Shown in pieces: positions 55,419 to 63,838 of a stretch of 64,000 bases of DNA. Origin of the DNA: Microbacterium sp. AG238 (GTDB taxonomy: Bacteria; Actinomycetota; Actinomycetes; Actinomycetales; Microbacteriaceae); assembly GCF_003610405.1 (NCBI RefSeq), contig NZ_RAQC01000001.1, positions 930,001 to 994,000 of the forward strand, given 5' to 3'. A model generated the notes under the pieces. The model had not been told where the DNA came from, did no database searches, and saw only the letters and a list, made by a program, of their open reading frames with translations. Position numbers and translations under genes: made by a program. The stretch's first letter is position 1; every line of letters begins with the position of its first letter.

Positions 55419-55490
55419 GCCGAGGACGCACCGTCGGCGCGACAACGCACCAGAGAGCGTACGCGCTCGCGGCGAGGGTACGTTCTCGGC
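55419..55490. repeat. 72-bp nested palindromic repeat, copy 2
   Basis: Same length as the copy at 48393-48464 and alignable without gaps; shared blocks include GACGCACCGTCG and CTCGCGGCGA and CGTTCTCGGC. The outer stem here has four mismatches in 21 positions. It also lies between convergent stops (oxygenase and rpsO). Confidence 0.65.
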
Positions 55491-55521
55491 CCACGACGTC
55501 GACGGCCGGTGCCGAAAATGC

Positions 55522-55553
55522 CGAAGGCCGCCCCACACCTGGGACGGCCTTCG
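55522..55553 (-). terminator. Terminator of rpsO
   Basis: A 9-bp stem CGAAGGCCG with its complement, extended by three more pairs past one mismatch, is followed on the minus strand by GCATTTTC. It lies 39 bp after the rpsO stop. Confidence 0.75.
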
Positions 55554-55591
55554 CAAGAATGTTTTGCGCGATTGTGCGCGGGTCGCTCTCC

Positions 55592-55861
55592 TTAGCGGCG
55601 GAGACCGAGGCGCTCGATCAGCGCACGGTAGCGCTGGATGTCGAGTTCCTGCAGGTAGCCGAGCAGTCGACGGCGCTGACCGACGAGCAGGAAGAGCCCA
55701 CGGCGCGAGTGGTGGTCGTGCTTGTGGGTCTTGAGGTGCTCGGTGAGGTCCTTGATGCGCTGCGACATGAGCGCGACCTGCACCTCGGGGGATCCGGTGT
55801 CACCGGGGTGCGTCGCGTACTCTTCGATGATCGCCTTCTTGACGTCTGCTTCGAGTGCCAT
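55592..55861 (-). CDS. rpsO: 30S ribosomal protein S15
   Basis: An 89-residue S15 with all family marks: [58 protein letters not shown] and RRLLGYL. S15 binds the central domain of 16S rRNA. AAGGGGAT precedes the ATG. In most bacteria pnp follows directly; here the next minus-strand gene downstream is 2.5 kb away, and pnp is 11 kb away. Confidence 0.98.
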   Translation of the reverse strand: MALEADVKKAIIEEYATHPGDTGSPEVQVALMSQRIKDLTEHLKTHKHDHHSRRGLFLLVGQRRRLLGYLQELDIQRYRALIERLGLRR

Positions 55862-55967
55862 AGATGGGATCCCCTTCCTTCTCATTGCGCGGCGCCCGTC
55901 ACCCGATGTGCGAGCTCTCTTTATCCGCGGCCGATCGAACGGCAACCGCTCTACTGTACCAGTCATC

Positions 55968-55973
55968 TAGGCT
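55968..55973 (+). promoter_or_regulatory. -10 box TAGGCT, leaderless promoter of the MFS gene
   Basis: TAGGCT is followed by six bases (CGTCTG) and ATG. Confidence 0.55.
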
Positions 55974-55979
55974 CGTCTG

Positions 55980-57284
55980 ATGCGCCTGCGTCGGGACCAC
56001 CTCATCGATCTGCGGCCGCTGACCACCTCCCCCGCGTTCGCGCGCATGTGGGTCGGATCGACTCTCGCCGGTCTCGGCGGACAGCTGACCATCGTCGCGA
56101 TCATGCTCCACATGTACGACCTGACGGCGTCGACGTTCGCCGTGGCGATGATCGCCGTCGCCGGGCTCGTCCCGATGATCATCGCCGGGCTCTACGGGGG
56201 CATGCTGGCCGATGCGTTCGACCGGCGCAGGGTCGCGATCATCGCGGCATCCGTCACCTTCGTCTCGACGGCCGTGCTGATGGTGCTGACGTGGAGCGGA
56301 AGCGAGACCGTCGCCTGGCTGTACGCCATCGCGGTGATCAACTCGGCGGCCAACTCGGTCGTCATGGCCGCACGCCAGGCCATCGTGCCGCGCCTGATCC
56401 CCCGCGAGCTGCTGCCCGCGGCGTCAGCCCTCGGTGGCATCACGATGGGGATCATGGTGTCGGTCGGCCCCGCCGCGGCGGGCCTGCTCGTGGCGTTCAC
56501 CGGCTACGGCTGGACCTACACGATCGACCTCGTGCTGATGAGCGCCCTCTTCCTCGGGCTCTGGTCACTGCCCAGCATCCGTCCCGAGGGCACCGTCGTC
56601 CGTCCGGGCCTGAAATCGCTGGCCGACGGCTGGCGGTTCATCAGGCGAGCGAAGAACATCCGGCTGCAGTTCATCCTCGACATCATCGCGATGACGTTCG
56701 GCCAGCCCACCGCCCTCTTCCCCGCGATCGGCGCGGTGCTGCTCGGCGGCGGCGCGATCACGACGGGGCTCCTGACGGCCGCGATCGCAGTCGGAGCCTT
56801 CCTCTCGAGCCTGTTCTCGGGCCCGATCGCGCGCTACCCGATGCACGGCCGGGGAATCGAACGGGCCATCATCGCCTACGGGATCACGATCGCCCTGTTC
56901 GGCGCCGTCCTGCTCGCGGGATCGTTCGGAGCGCTCTCTCCGGGACGGATCGGCGAAGACTCGGCGAACGTCGCCCTCATCGCCCTCGCGGCACTCGCCC
57001 TGGCCGGCTCGGGCGCCGCCGACAACATCAGCTCGATCTATCGCAACACGATGGTGCAGGCCGCCGTCCCCGACGAGATCCGCGGCCGACTGCAGGGCCT
57101 GTTCATCGTGGTCGTCGCCGGCGGCCCGCGGCTGGGAGCGCTGTACGCCGGCACCCTGGCGACCGTGACGGCGCTGTGGTTCCCGCCCTTGCTGGGCGGC
57201 TTCGTCATCGTGGCGCTGGTGGCGTTGCTCGTGCGCCTGGCGCCGGCGTTCCGCGCCTACGACGCGACGCACCCGTCACCGTGA
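55980..57284 (+). CDS. MFS transporter (EntS-like exporter family)
   Basis: A 434-residue major facilitator with about twelve helices. The loop 2-3 motif is GGMLADAFDRRRVAII. The N-terminus RPLTTSPAFARMWVGSTLAGLG and the mid motif RQAIVPRLIPRELLPAASAL are typical of the EntS/MFS_3 group, which includes siderophore and drug exporters. No siderophore genes are nearby, so the cargo is unknown. Divergent from rpsO, probably leaderless, and followed by a perfect 15-bp hairpin. Confidence 0.9.
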   Translation: MRLRRDHLIDLRPLTTSPAFARMWVGSTLAGLGGQLTIVAIMLHMYDLTASTFAVAMIAVAGLVPMIIAGLYGGMLADAFDRRRVAIIAASVTFVSTAVLMVLTWSGSETVAWLYAIAVINSAANSVVMAARQAIVPRLIPRELLPAASALGGITMGIMVSVGPAAAGLLVAFTGYGWTYTIDLVLMSALFLGLWSLPSIRPEGTVVRPGLKSLADGWRFIRRAKNIRLQFILDIIAMTFGQPTALFPAIGAVLLGGGAITTGLLTAAIAVGAFLSSLFSGPIARYPMHGRGIERAIIAYGITIALFGAVLLAGSFGALSPGRIGEDSANVALIALAALALAGSGAADNISSIYRNTMVQAAVPDEIRGRLQGLFIVVVAGGPRLGALYAGTLATVTALWFPPLLGGFVIVALVALLVRLAPAFRAYDATHPSP

Positions 57285-57311
57285 GCCGCGGCAGCCGCGC
57301 CCGATGACGCG

Positions 57312-57345
57312 ACGAGGGGCGGATGCCGCAGCATCCGCCCCTCGT
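57312..57345. terminator. Bidirectional terminator between the MFS gene and yceI
   Basis: A perfect 15-bp stem (ACGAGGGGCGGATGC and complement) with the loop CGCA lies between two convergent genes. Confidence 0.8.
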
Positions 57346-57358
57346 GGGAATCCGGCGA

Positions 57359-57913
57359 TCAGGCCTGGATGGAGCCCTGCAGATCGAGCTCGATCGTGAC
57401 GTCCTTGCCGACGAGCACACCGCCGGTCTCGAGTGCGGCGTTCCACGTGAGGCCGAACTCCTCGCGGTTGATGACGGTCTTCGCCGTCGCGCCGGCCTTG
57501 TAGTTGCCCCACGGGTCGGTGCCGAAGCCACCGAACTCGACCTCGAACGTCACCGGCTTGGTGACGTCCTTGATGGTGAGGTCTCCGTCGACGAGGAAGT
57601 CGCCGCCCTGCTGGCGCACGCCGGTCGAGACGAAGGTGATGTTCGGGTAGTTCTCGACGTCGAAGAAGTCGGCGCTGCGGAGGTGGTTGTCGCGGCCCTC
57701 GTCCTTGGTGTTGATGGAGGCGACGTCGACCTTGGCGTCGAGCGTCAGCTCGAGGGGGTTCTCGGGTGCGACGATGGTCGCCTCGGCGACGGCGAAGGTG
57801 CCGCGCACCTTCGAGATCATCATGTGGCGGACGCTGAAGCCCACCTCGCTGTGGGAGGCGTCGAGCACCCAGGTGCCAGCCTTGTAACCGGGGATTTCGG
57901 TGGTCGTGGTCAT
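57359..57913 (-). CDS. YceI family protein
   Basis: A 184-residue lipocalin-like YceI-domain protein: GTWVLDASHSEVGFSVRHMM, SINTKDEGRDNHLRSADFFD and LTIKDVTKPVTFEVEFGG are family signatures. YceI folds bind polyprenoids or amphiphiles. Unlike E. coli YceI it has no signal peptide, so it is probably cytoplasmic. AAGGAC precedes the ATG. The 107-bp region upstream shows nothing else notable apart from the FKBP terminator beyond it. Confidence 0.93.
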   Translation of the reverse strand: MTTTTEIPGYKAGTWVLDASHSEVGFSVRHMMISKVRGTFAVAEATIVAPENPLELTLDAKVDVASINTKDEGRDNHLRSADFFDVENYPNITFVSTGVRQQGGDFLVDGDLTIKDVTKPVTFEVEFGGFGTDPWGNYKAGATAKTVINREEFGLTWNAALETGGVLVGKDVTIELDLQGSIQA

Positions 57914-58020
57914 GATCGTCCTTCGTCGTAGGTGTCCGGGAGGGGTCCGGCGTACAGGGGCGGCAACGCGACCCTCGCACAGCCTATTCCCGCGAATGTA
58001 AATTTCCGGTGGCCGAACAG

Positions 58021-58059
58021 CGACGGGCGGATGCCGCGTGGTGCGGCATCCGCCCGTCG
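58021..58059 (-). terminator. Terminator of the FKBP gene
   Basis: A perfect 17-bp stem (CGACGGGCGGATGCCGC and complement) with a 5-base loop begins 16 bp after the FKBP stop. Confidence 0.8.
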
Positions 58060-58075
58060 AGAGGCGTCCGTCGGA

Positions 58076-58444
58076 TCAGCCGACCGCGAGCAGATCGATG
58101 ATGAAGATCAGGGTCTTGCCACCCAGGAAATGGCCGCCGGCCGGGCCGTACGCGAGGTGCGGCGGGATCACGAGTTCGCGGCGGCCGCCGACCTTCATGC
58201 CCGGGATGCCGTCCTGCCACCCCTGGATGAGGCCGCGGAGCGGGAACTGGATGCTCTCCCCGCGGTTCCACGACGAGTCGAACTCCTCGCCGGAGGTGTA
58301 CTCGACGCCGACGTAGTGGACGGTGACGGTGTCGCCGGGCTTGGCCTCGGCACCGTCGCCGACGATCAGGTCGCGAACGACGAGGTCATCGGGCGCGGGG
58401 CCCTCGGGTGCGTCGATCTCGGGCTTGGTGCGGTCGTCAGTCAT
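58076..58444 (-). CDS. FKBP-type peptidyl-prolyl cis-trans isomerase
   Basis: A 122-residue single-domain FKBP that speeds proline isomerisation in folding proteins. The binding-pocket motifs are VTVHYVGVEYTSGEEFDSSW, FPLRGLIQGWQDGIPGMKVG and RRELVIPPHLAYGPAG, with TLIFIIDLLAV at the end. The N-terminus is short and acidic with no signal, so it acts in the cytoplasm. I start at ATG 58444 (MTDDRTKPEID); an ATG three codons upstream is equally possible. Confidence 0.94.
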   Translation of the reverse strand: MTDDRTKPEIDAPEGPAPDDLVVRDLIVGDGAEAKPGDTVTVHYVGVEYTSGEEFDSSWNRGESIQFPLRGLIQGWQDGIPGMKVGGRRELVIPPHLAYGPAGGHFLGGKTLIFIIDLLAVG

Positions 58445-58546
58445 GGTGTCCATCCAACCCGAGGGAGGGGGTGCACGCAACGCGGCGTGTGCTGGGCCGC
58501 ACCCCTTGACGAGGCGTGGGGCCCGGAGCATCATGGAGGCAGGCCA

Positions 58547-58597
58547 ACTCAGCGCCCGGGAGACATGCAGGCATCGCCGCAGCACCGGGCGCTGAGT
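58547..58597. terminator. Strong hairpin between the FKBP gene and prsW
   Basis: A perfect 13-bp stem (ACTCAGCGCCCGG and complement) has a 25-base loop. It lies about 50 bp after the prsW stop on the minus strand, but its T-run (TCTTTT) is on the plus-strand side, where no gene ends. It may end prsW transcription, or a short plus-strand RNA. Confidence 0.55.
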
Positions 58598-58644
58598 CTT
58601 TTCCCGGCGATGTCATCTCGCGGTCATGTCATCGCCGCCGGGCG

Positions 58645-59814
58645 TCACGGTCGCAGCAGGGTCTGTCGCAGTCGCGTCGCCCGGGCGAGATGCTCGCGCT
58701 CGTCGGCGAGGGCATGGTCGTCGCGGCCGGTCAGCGCGCGCTGCCGCGCCGCTGCGAGACGTGTCGCCTCGGCGATGAAGGCGCGCATCGTCTCGGTGCG
58801 GTCGCCGGGGAGCGTCCGCGCCCAGGCCAGTGCGCGGCGTCGGCCACGTCCGGTGGCGAGGAGGTCGACCTCGACGGGCGTGAACCAGCCCGCCGCCGCG
58901 TAGTCGTGCAGCCGTTCGCGCGTGAGTCGCGCCTCCTCACGGCGGAGCAGCAGCACGCCGAGCACGAACCCGATGAACAGCGGCACCTGCAGCGTCGCGT
59001 ACAGAGCGAAGAAGTCGGTGAAGGCGGCCGAGCCGTTCCAGAGCGCGTGCAAGAGGATCGCGACCGCGAGGCCGGTCGCCCAGGGGCCGAAGACCGCACC
59101 GCCCCGCGCACCGCGACGCACCGCGAGTCCGACCGCGAAGCCGGTCGCGGCCGTGAACATGACGTGGGCGAAGGGCGAGAGGATGCCGCGCAGCACGAAG
59201 GTCACCGACACCTGCGCGAGTCCGCCTGCGATGAGGCTGTCGGCGAAATAGAGGATGTTCTCGGTGAACGCGAAGCCCGCCCCGATCATGGCCCCGTAGA
59301 CGACGCCGTCGACCGGGCCGTCGAAGTAGCGACGCCCGATGCGGAGCATGAGGAGGATGCCGAGCCCCTTCGCGACCTCCTCGACGATGGGCGCCTGGAC
59401 GACACTCGCCATCGCCTGCGCGAGAGGGTCGCGCGTCGGGCCGGTCACGATCGTGACGAGCAGATCGACCCCGAGAGCGATGATCACGGACGCGACCGCT
59501 CCCCACCCGAGCGCGAGCCACAGCAGCCGCGGCGGCTCGGGCTCCCACCGGTCGACGATACGGACCGCCCACAGCACGCCGAGCAGCGGCAGCAGGGCGA
59601 GCACCGCGCCCACGATCGAGGCGAACCAGCCGAGGAAGGACACCAGGTAGGCGACCAGCCCGAACAGCAGCAGCACGAGGACCGCGCCGACCCAGAGCGC
59701 AGCCCACCCGCCCGGTCTCGCCCGCACCGGGACGATGGGAGGCGAGGTCGGCGCGGTCGGGATCGGACCGGGATGTCCTGGCTGCGGCTGCGAGAGAGGC
59801 GACGGGAACGACAC
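58645..59814 (-). CDS. PrsW family intramembrane metalloprotease
   Basis: A 389-residue membrane protein with a Pro-rich cytoplasmic N-terminus (about 1-35) and eight or so helices. The metalloprotease motifs are PIVEEVAKGLGILLM (Glu-Glu), AFTENILYFADS and ILLHALWNG with the metal-binding His. In Bacillus subtilis PrsW cleaves the anti-sigma factor RsiW; no anti-sigma gene is adjacent, so the target is unknown. GTG start with a TAGGGT box 6 bases upstream. The C-terminal 90 residues are polar. Confidence 0.9.
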   Translation of the reverse strand: MSFPSPLSQPQPGHPGPIPTAPTSPPIVPVRARPGGWAALWVGAVLVLLLFGLVAYLVSFLGWFASIVGAVLALLPLLGVLWAVRIVDRWEPEPPRLLWLALGWGAVASVIIALGVDLLVTIVTGPTRDPLAQAMASVVQAPIVEEVAKGLGILLMLRIGRRYFDGPVDGVVYGAMIGAGFAFTENILYFADSLIAGGLAQVSVTFVLRGILSPFAHVMFTAATGFAVGLAVRRGARGGAVFGPWATGLAVAILLHALWNGSAAFTDFFALYATLQVPLFIGFVLGVLLLRREEARLTRERLHDYAAAGWFTPVEVDLLATGRGRRRALAWARTLPGDRTETMRAFIAEATRLAAARQRALTGRDDHALADEREHLARATRLRQTLLRP

Positions 59815-59820
59815 GCCCCC

Positions 59821-59826
59821 ACCCTA
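59821..59826 (-). promoter_or_regulatory. -10 box TAGGGT, leaderless promoter of prsW
   Basis: TAGGGT is followed by six bases (GGGGGC) and the GTG start. Confidence 0.55.
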
Positions 59827-59882
59827 GGGGCGCCCCTGCCCGACGCGGAGCAGCTCGCGCGGCGGCCGACCCGTGAGCCGGG

Positions 59883-59888
59883 TAGCCT
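59883..59888 (+). promoter_or_regulatory. -10 box TAGCCT, leaderless promoter of the FAH-family gene
   Basis: TAGCCT is followed by six bases (GGCAGC) and ATG. Divergent from the prsW promoter 60 bp away. Confidence 0.55.
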
Positions 59889-59894
59889 GGCAGC

Positions 59895-60764
59895 ATGCGT
59901 TTTGCCCACGTGATGACCGCGGGGGCCGACGATCCCCGCCTCGTGCTCGTCGAAGACGACCGGGCCACGTTCGTCGGCGACCTGTTCGCCGGCGCACCCG
60001 ACCGGTTGCAGCAGCTCATCGAGCTCGGCGACGACGGTCTCGCACGGGTCGCCGATGCGGCGACGCGTGCGGATATCGCGTGGCACGGCGTCGACGGCTC
60101 GACGTTCGCGTCGGCCGTCCTCGCCCCGCCCATCGTGCTCGCCGTCGGCCTGAACTATGCGGCGCACTCGAGCGAGCTGGGCCTGAAGGCCGACACCGCG
60201 CCCACCGTCTTCACGCTGTGGCCCAACTCGCTGACCGCTCACGACGCGATCACGTCGTGGCCGCGGAGCCTCAGCGAGTCCGTCGACTACGAGGCCGAGC
60301 TGGGCGTCATCATCGGGGCCGCGGCGAAGGACGTCCCCGCCGACACGGCTCTCGACCACGTCTGGGGCTACACCGTGGTCAACGACATCACCGCGCGCGA
60401 CATCCAGTTCTCCGAGGCGCAGTGGTCGCGCTGCAAGTCGTTCGACGGCTTCACGCCGACGGGGCCGTACGTCGTGACGGCCGACGAGATCCCCGACCCG
60501 CAAGACCTGCACATCTGGGCTGTCGTCGACGGCCAGACGGTGCAGGATGCCTCGACGGGCCAGATGATCCGTTCGGTCGCCACGCTCGTCGCGCACCTCT
60601 CGACTGCGGCGACACTGCTGCCCGGCACGCTCATCTCGACGGGCAGCCCGGGCGGGGCGGGCTACTCGCGCGACCCGCAGATCTTCCTGCGCGACCGCTC
60701 CGTCGTCACCGTCGGCATCGACGGCATCGGCGAGCTGCGGACGCACTGCCGCATCACGGGCTGA
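59895..60764 (+). CDS. Fumarylacetoacetate hydrolase family protein
   Basis: A 289-residue FAH-superfamily enzyme, a group that hydrolyses or decarboxylates 2-oxo acids from aromatic or sugar breakdown. The core starts with VGLNYAAHSSELG, the metal-binding acids are in VDYEAELGVIIG and NDITARDIQF, and TGPYVVTADEIPDP with STGSPGGAGY follow. The substrate cannot be told from sequence. Its stop overlaps the stop of the convergent LacI gene by 11 bases. Confidence 0.92.
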   Translation: MRFAHVMTAGADDPRLVLVEDDRATFVGDLFAGAPDRLQQLIELGDDGLARVADAATRADIAWHGVDGSTFASAVLAPPIVLAVGLNYAAHSSELGLKADTAPTVFTLWPNSLTAHDAITSWPRSLSESVDYEAELGVIIGAAAKDVPADTALDHVWGYTVVNDITARDIQFSEAQWSRCKSFDGFTPTGPYVVTADEIPDPQDLHIWAVVDGQTVQDASTGQMIRSVATLVAHLSTAATLLPGTLISTGSPGGAGYSRDPQIFLRDRSVVTVGIDGIGELRTHCRITG

Positions 60765-61908
60765 CCGCGCACCCGCAGCTTCCGCCGACCCGGAGCCCGA
60801 CCTCGACGCGCACGCTTCGTCGCGCCGAGCCGTCACCCGGGTCGTTCAGCAGCAGGTGGGCGGCGATGCGCCCCATCAGTTCCATCGGCTGACGCACGGT
60901 CGTGAGCGGCGGCGACGACATCCCGGCCGCCTGGATGCCGTCGAAGCCGGCCAACCGCACGTCTCGGGGCACCGCCACGCCGCGGGCGTGCAGCACGTCG
61001 AGCGCGGCGAGCGCGATCTGATCGGTCGCACACAGGACCGCCTCGGGCAGCGAGCCGGCGCCCGCCCGGGCGCTCAGCCCCGGGAACACCGGCGCGCGCT
61101 CGAGCTCGACGGTGTCGATGATCTCGGCGCTCGCGCCCGGGTGGGAGGCGACGGCATCGAAGAAGGCGGTGCGGCGCTCGTCGGTGTCGAAGCCCGCGGG
61201 CGCATCGATCCACCCGAACGTGGAGACCCCGTGGACCTCGACGAAGTGCTCGACGAGCATCCGCTCGCCGCCCGCGTTGTCGGCGAGGACGTGGTGCGCG
61301 TCGCCCAGCGGAGAGCTCAGCACGGCGACCGGAAGCGTCGACGACACCGACCCGAGCGACGCGGTCACCGTGGGCCCGGGGAGGATCGCCAGACCGTCGA
61401 CCTGCCCCGCCGTGTCCGCGATCTCGGAGGCACCCAGTCCCCCGGTGCTGAGCAGCACCGCGGTGCCCGCGCGCTTGCACTCGAGCACGAATCCTCTCTG
61501 GATCTCGTCGACGTACAGGGGGAAGGTCCGGGGTGCGCTGCGACGGACGTCCTCCTCGGCGTCCCACGAGATCAGGTCGACGTCGAGGTCGAGCTCGGCG
61601 AGGTCGGTGAGACCGGGCGGAGTCGTCGAGCCCGCCGGGTCTCCCCCGGCATTCAGCCCGGTCTCGACGGGTGGCGCCGATTCGACGAGGAGGTCGAACA
61701 GATGCAGCCCGAGCACCCCCGTGCGGCCACGCGCGAGGTTCCGGGCCGAGCCGCTCGGGACGTACCCCAGCTCGCGCGCCACCCGGAGCACCATGTCGCG
61801 GGTCTCGGTGCGCACCTTGTCGGGGCGACGGAATGCGAACGACACCGTCGCGATCGACACCCCGGCACGTTCCGCGACGTCGTAGACCGTGGGCCGACCG
61901 ACCACCAT
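60754..61908 (-). CDS. LacI family transcriptional regulator
   Basis: A 384-residue repressor. The N-terminal LacI headpiece (GRPTVYDVAERAGVSIATVS, hinge LGYVPSGSARNLA) binds DNA; the rest is a periplasmic-binding-like sugar domain (VDGLAILPGPTVTASLGSV, AVLCATDQIALAALDVLH, RLAGFDGIQAAGMSSPPLTT). A polar insertion of about 20 residues near 75-95 is unusual. GAGGTAG precedes the ATG. It lies 37 bp after the GH3 gene and probably controls that sugar operon. Confidence 0.94.
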   Translation of the reverse strand: MVVGRPTVYDVAERAGVSIATVSFAFRRPDKVRTETRDMVLRVARELGYVPSGSARNLARGRTGVLGLHLFDLLVESAPPVETGLNAGGDPAGSTTPPGLTDLAELDLDVDLISWDAEEDVRRSAPRTFPLYVDEIQRGFVLECKRAGTAVLLSTGGLGASEIADTAGQVDGLAILPGPTVTASLGSVSSTLPVAVLSSPLGDAHHVLADNAGGERMLVEHFVEVHGVSTFGWIDAPAGFDTDERRTAFFDAVASHPGASAEIIDTVELERAPVFPGLSARAGAGSLPEAVLCATDQIALAALDVLHARGVAVPRDVRLAGFDGIQAAGMSSPPLTTVRQPMELMGRIAAHLLLNDPGDGSARRSVRVEVGLRVGGSCGCAVSP

Positions 61909-61945
61909 GACTACCTCGATTCCCCGGGGAGTCTACCGACGGACC

Positions 61946-63838
61946 TCACGCCGGCACGATCGACAGCCCGGTCCCCCGAGGGAAGACCGGCTCGTCGGTG
62001 TCGCCCGGAACATCGGTCCGCGAGCGGCGCACGGCCTCCATCGATCGCGGGATCTCGACCGGCAGCGTGCCGCGCGGGGGCACGGCACCGGTGAGCGCCG
62101 CGAGCACGGCGGCATCCGAACTGCCGTAGTCGGCGACGATGGCCGACGCTACCGGCACGAAAGGCGTGAGCACCGCGGGACGATCGAGTCCGACGACCAG
62201 CACGAGAGGCGCGTGCGCCGCGACACGCCCCAGTCGCGAGACCAGTCCGGGGCCGAAGTCGAGCGACCCCTGATGGAACCACTTCTCGAGGAAGAGGTCG
62301 TCACGCGGTTCGAACGGCGCTCCGATGCGGACGATCGCGACGTCGGCGTCCTCCGGCCGCTCGACTCGGTCGGCGTAGGGCGCGAGCGCGGCATCGCCGA
62401 TGTTCTCGGCGTACACCTTCGGACGCGGGGCCGACGCGATCGGCAGCACGTCGTCGCGGTTCTGCAGAACGGTCAGCGACTCCGCCTGCGCGCGGGTGCC
62501 GAGGGCACGGAAATCGGCGTTCCCGACGATGCGCTCGGCCTCGTCCTCATCGACGTACGGGTCGTCGAAGAGACCGAGGCGGAACTTCACCAGAAGGATG
62601 CGGCGAGCGGAGACGTCGATGCGCTCGATGGGCACGGCGCCCGACTCGACGAGGTCGACCAGCAGATCGGTGCACTCCTCGCCGCCGAACTGGTCGACAC
62701 CGGCATCCAGCAGCCGCAGCATGCGCTCGGTCGGGTCGAGCTCTTCGACACCCCACGCGCGTGCCGGCAGCACCTGGTCGCCGACGTGGTTGTCGTTGAC
62801 GAGCTCCCAGTCGGTGACGACGACGCCGTCGTAGCCGAGCTCGTCCCGCAGGAGGTCGGTCACGATCTGGCGGTTGTAGGCGAAGCCGACCTCGGCGATC
62901 GGGACGCCGTTGCGTTCGAGCCCGACGGGCATGCCGTAGTACGGCATCATCCCGGCCGTTCCGCGCCGGATCGCCTCACGGAAGGGCTCGAGGTGGTAAT
63001 CGAACATGCCGCCCGGGTAGACCTGCTCGCGGCCGTACGGGAAGTGCGCGTCCTCGCCGTCGAGCTGCGGCCCGCCGCCGGGGAAGTGCTTCGTCGTGCA
63101 GGCGACGCTCTCGGCGCCGAGCACCTCGCCCTGGAATCCCCGCAGATAGGCCGCGGTGATCTGCGAGACCCGTTCGGCATCGAAGCCGAACGTCTGCGCC
63201 TGACGTCCCCAGCGGGCTTCGGTGGGCAGATCGATCTGGGGGTGGAGCGCTGCCCGGATGCCGACCGCGCAGTACTCGCGACGGGCCACGTCGGCGAACT
63301 GCTCGATGACCTCCAGGTCGTCGAGCGCGGCGAGCCCGAGCGGCTCCGGCCACTGCGAGAACGGCCCCGCCGAGAACGCGACGCCGGTGTTCTCGACGAA
63401 CGCGTGCCGAGGGTCCGTGCTGATCGTGACCGGGACGCCGTGCGGGGTGCGTTCGGCGAGGCGCTGCAGGTTGTTGTTCCAGCGTGCGCCCTCACGGGCG
63501 GTGCGGATCGCGTGCACGTTGAAGTGCGTCATGTTCTTGCCGACCACGACCTCGGTCGTCGGCGACTTCGAGATGGCGCCGGGAGCCTCGAGGAGTTCGC
63601 CTTCCGGGCCGATCTCGATGACGGTCTGGAACATCAGGCCGATCTTCTCGGCGGGTGACATCCGGCCGAGAAGATCGTCGGTGCGCTCCTCCGGAGTCAG
63701 ACGCGGGTCCTCGTACGGGTCGAGGATGCCGTTGCCGTTGAGGTCGCGGAAGCGGGTTCCGTCGGGAGCGGTGTGGAGTTCGGGTCGCATGGGGGACTTT
63801 CGCTGTTGGGGGGACGGATGCGGCAGCGCGGCGGTCAC
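61946..63838 (-). CDS. Glycoside hydrolase family 3 protein (beta-glucosidase-like)
   Basis: A 630-residue cytoplasmic glycosidase. The catalytic barrel has KHFPGGGPQLDGEDAHFPYG and the nucleophile Asp in GYDGVVVTDWELV; the C-terminal alpha/beta sandwich domain covers about 440-600. Near the N-terminus, DLNGNGILDPYE (32-43) is a complete EF-hand-type calcium loop. Start at GTG 63838, whose GTGA overlaps the permease stop; an ATG 16 codons later has no ribosome site. It probably splits a disaccharide or glycoside imported by the ABC system encoded upstream. Confidence 0.92.
   Translation of the reverse strand: MTAALPHPSPQQRKSPMRPELHTAPDGTRFRDLNGNGILDPYEDPRLTPEERTDDLLGRMSPAEKIGLMFQTVIEIGPEGELLEAPGAISKSPTTEVVVGKNMTHFNVHAIRTAREGARWNNNLQRLAERTPHGVPVTISTDPRHAFVENTGVAFSAGPFSQWPEPLGLAALDDLEVIEQFADVARREYCAVGIRAALHPQIDLPTEARWGRQAQTFGFDAERVSQITAAYLRGFQGEVLGAESVACTTKHFPGGGPQLDGEDAHFPYGREQVYPGGMFDYHLEPFREAIRRGTAGMMPYYGMPVGLERNGVPIAEVGFAYNRQIVTDLLRDELGYDGVVVTDWELVNDNHVGDQVLPARAWGVEELDPTERMLRLLDAGVDQFGGEECTDLLVDLVESGAVPIERIDVSARRILLVKFRLGLFDDPYVDEDEAERIVGNADFRALGTRAQAESLTVLQNRDDVLPIASAPRPKVYAENIGDAALAPYADRVERPEDADVAIVRIGAPFEPRDDLFLEKWFHQGSLDFGPGLVSRLGRVAAHAPLVLVVGLDRPAVLTPFVPVASAIVADYGSSDAAVLAALTGAVPPRGTLPVEIPRSMEAVRRSRTDVPGDTDEPVFPRGTGLSIVPA

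Noticed and set aside
48393..55490. The two 72-bp repeats as ends of a mobile element carrying the genes between them
   Set aside because: The copies are too diverged for recent transposition, there is no transposase or integrase between them, and each sits between convergent stops, which an intergenic repeat or terminator explains better.
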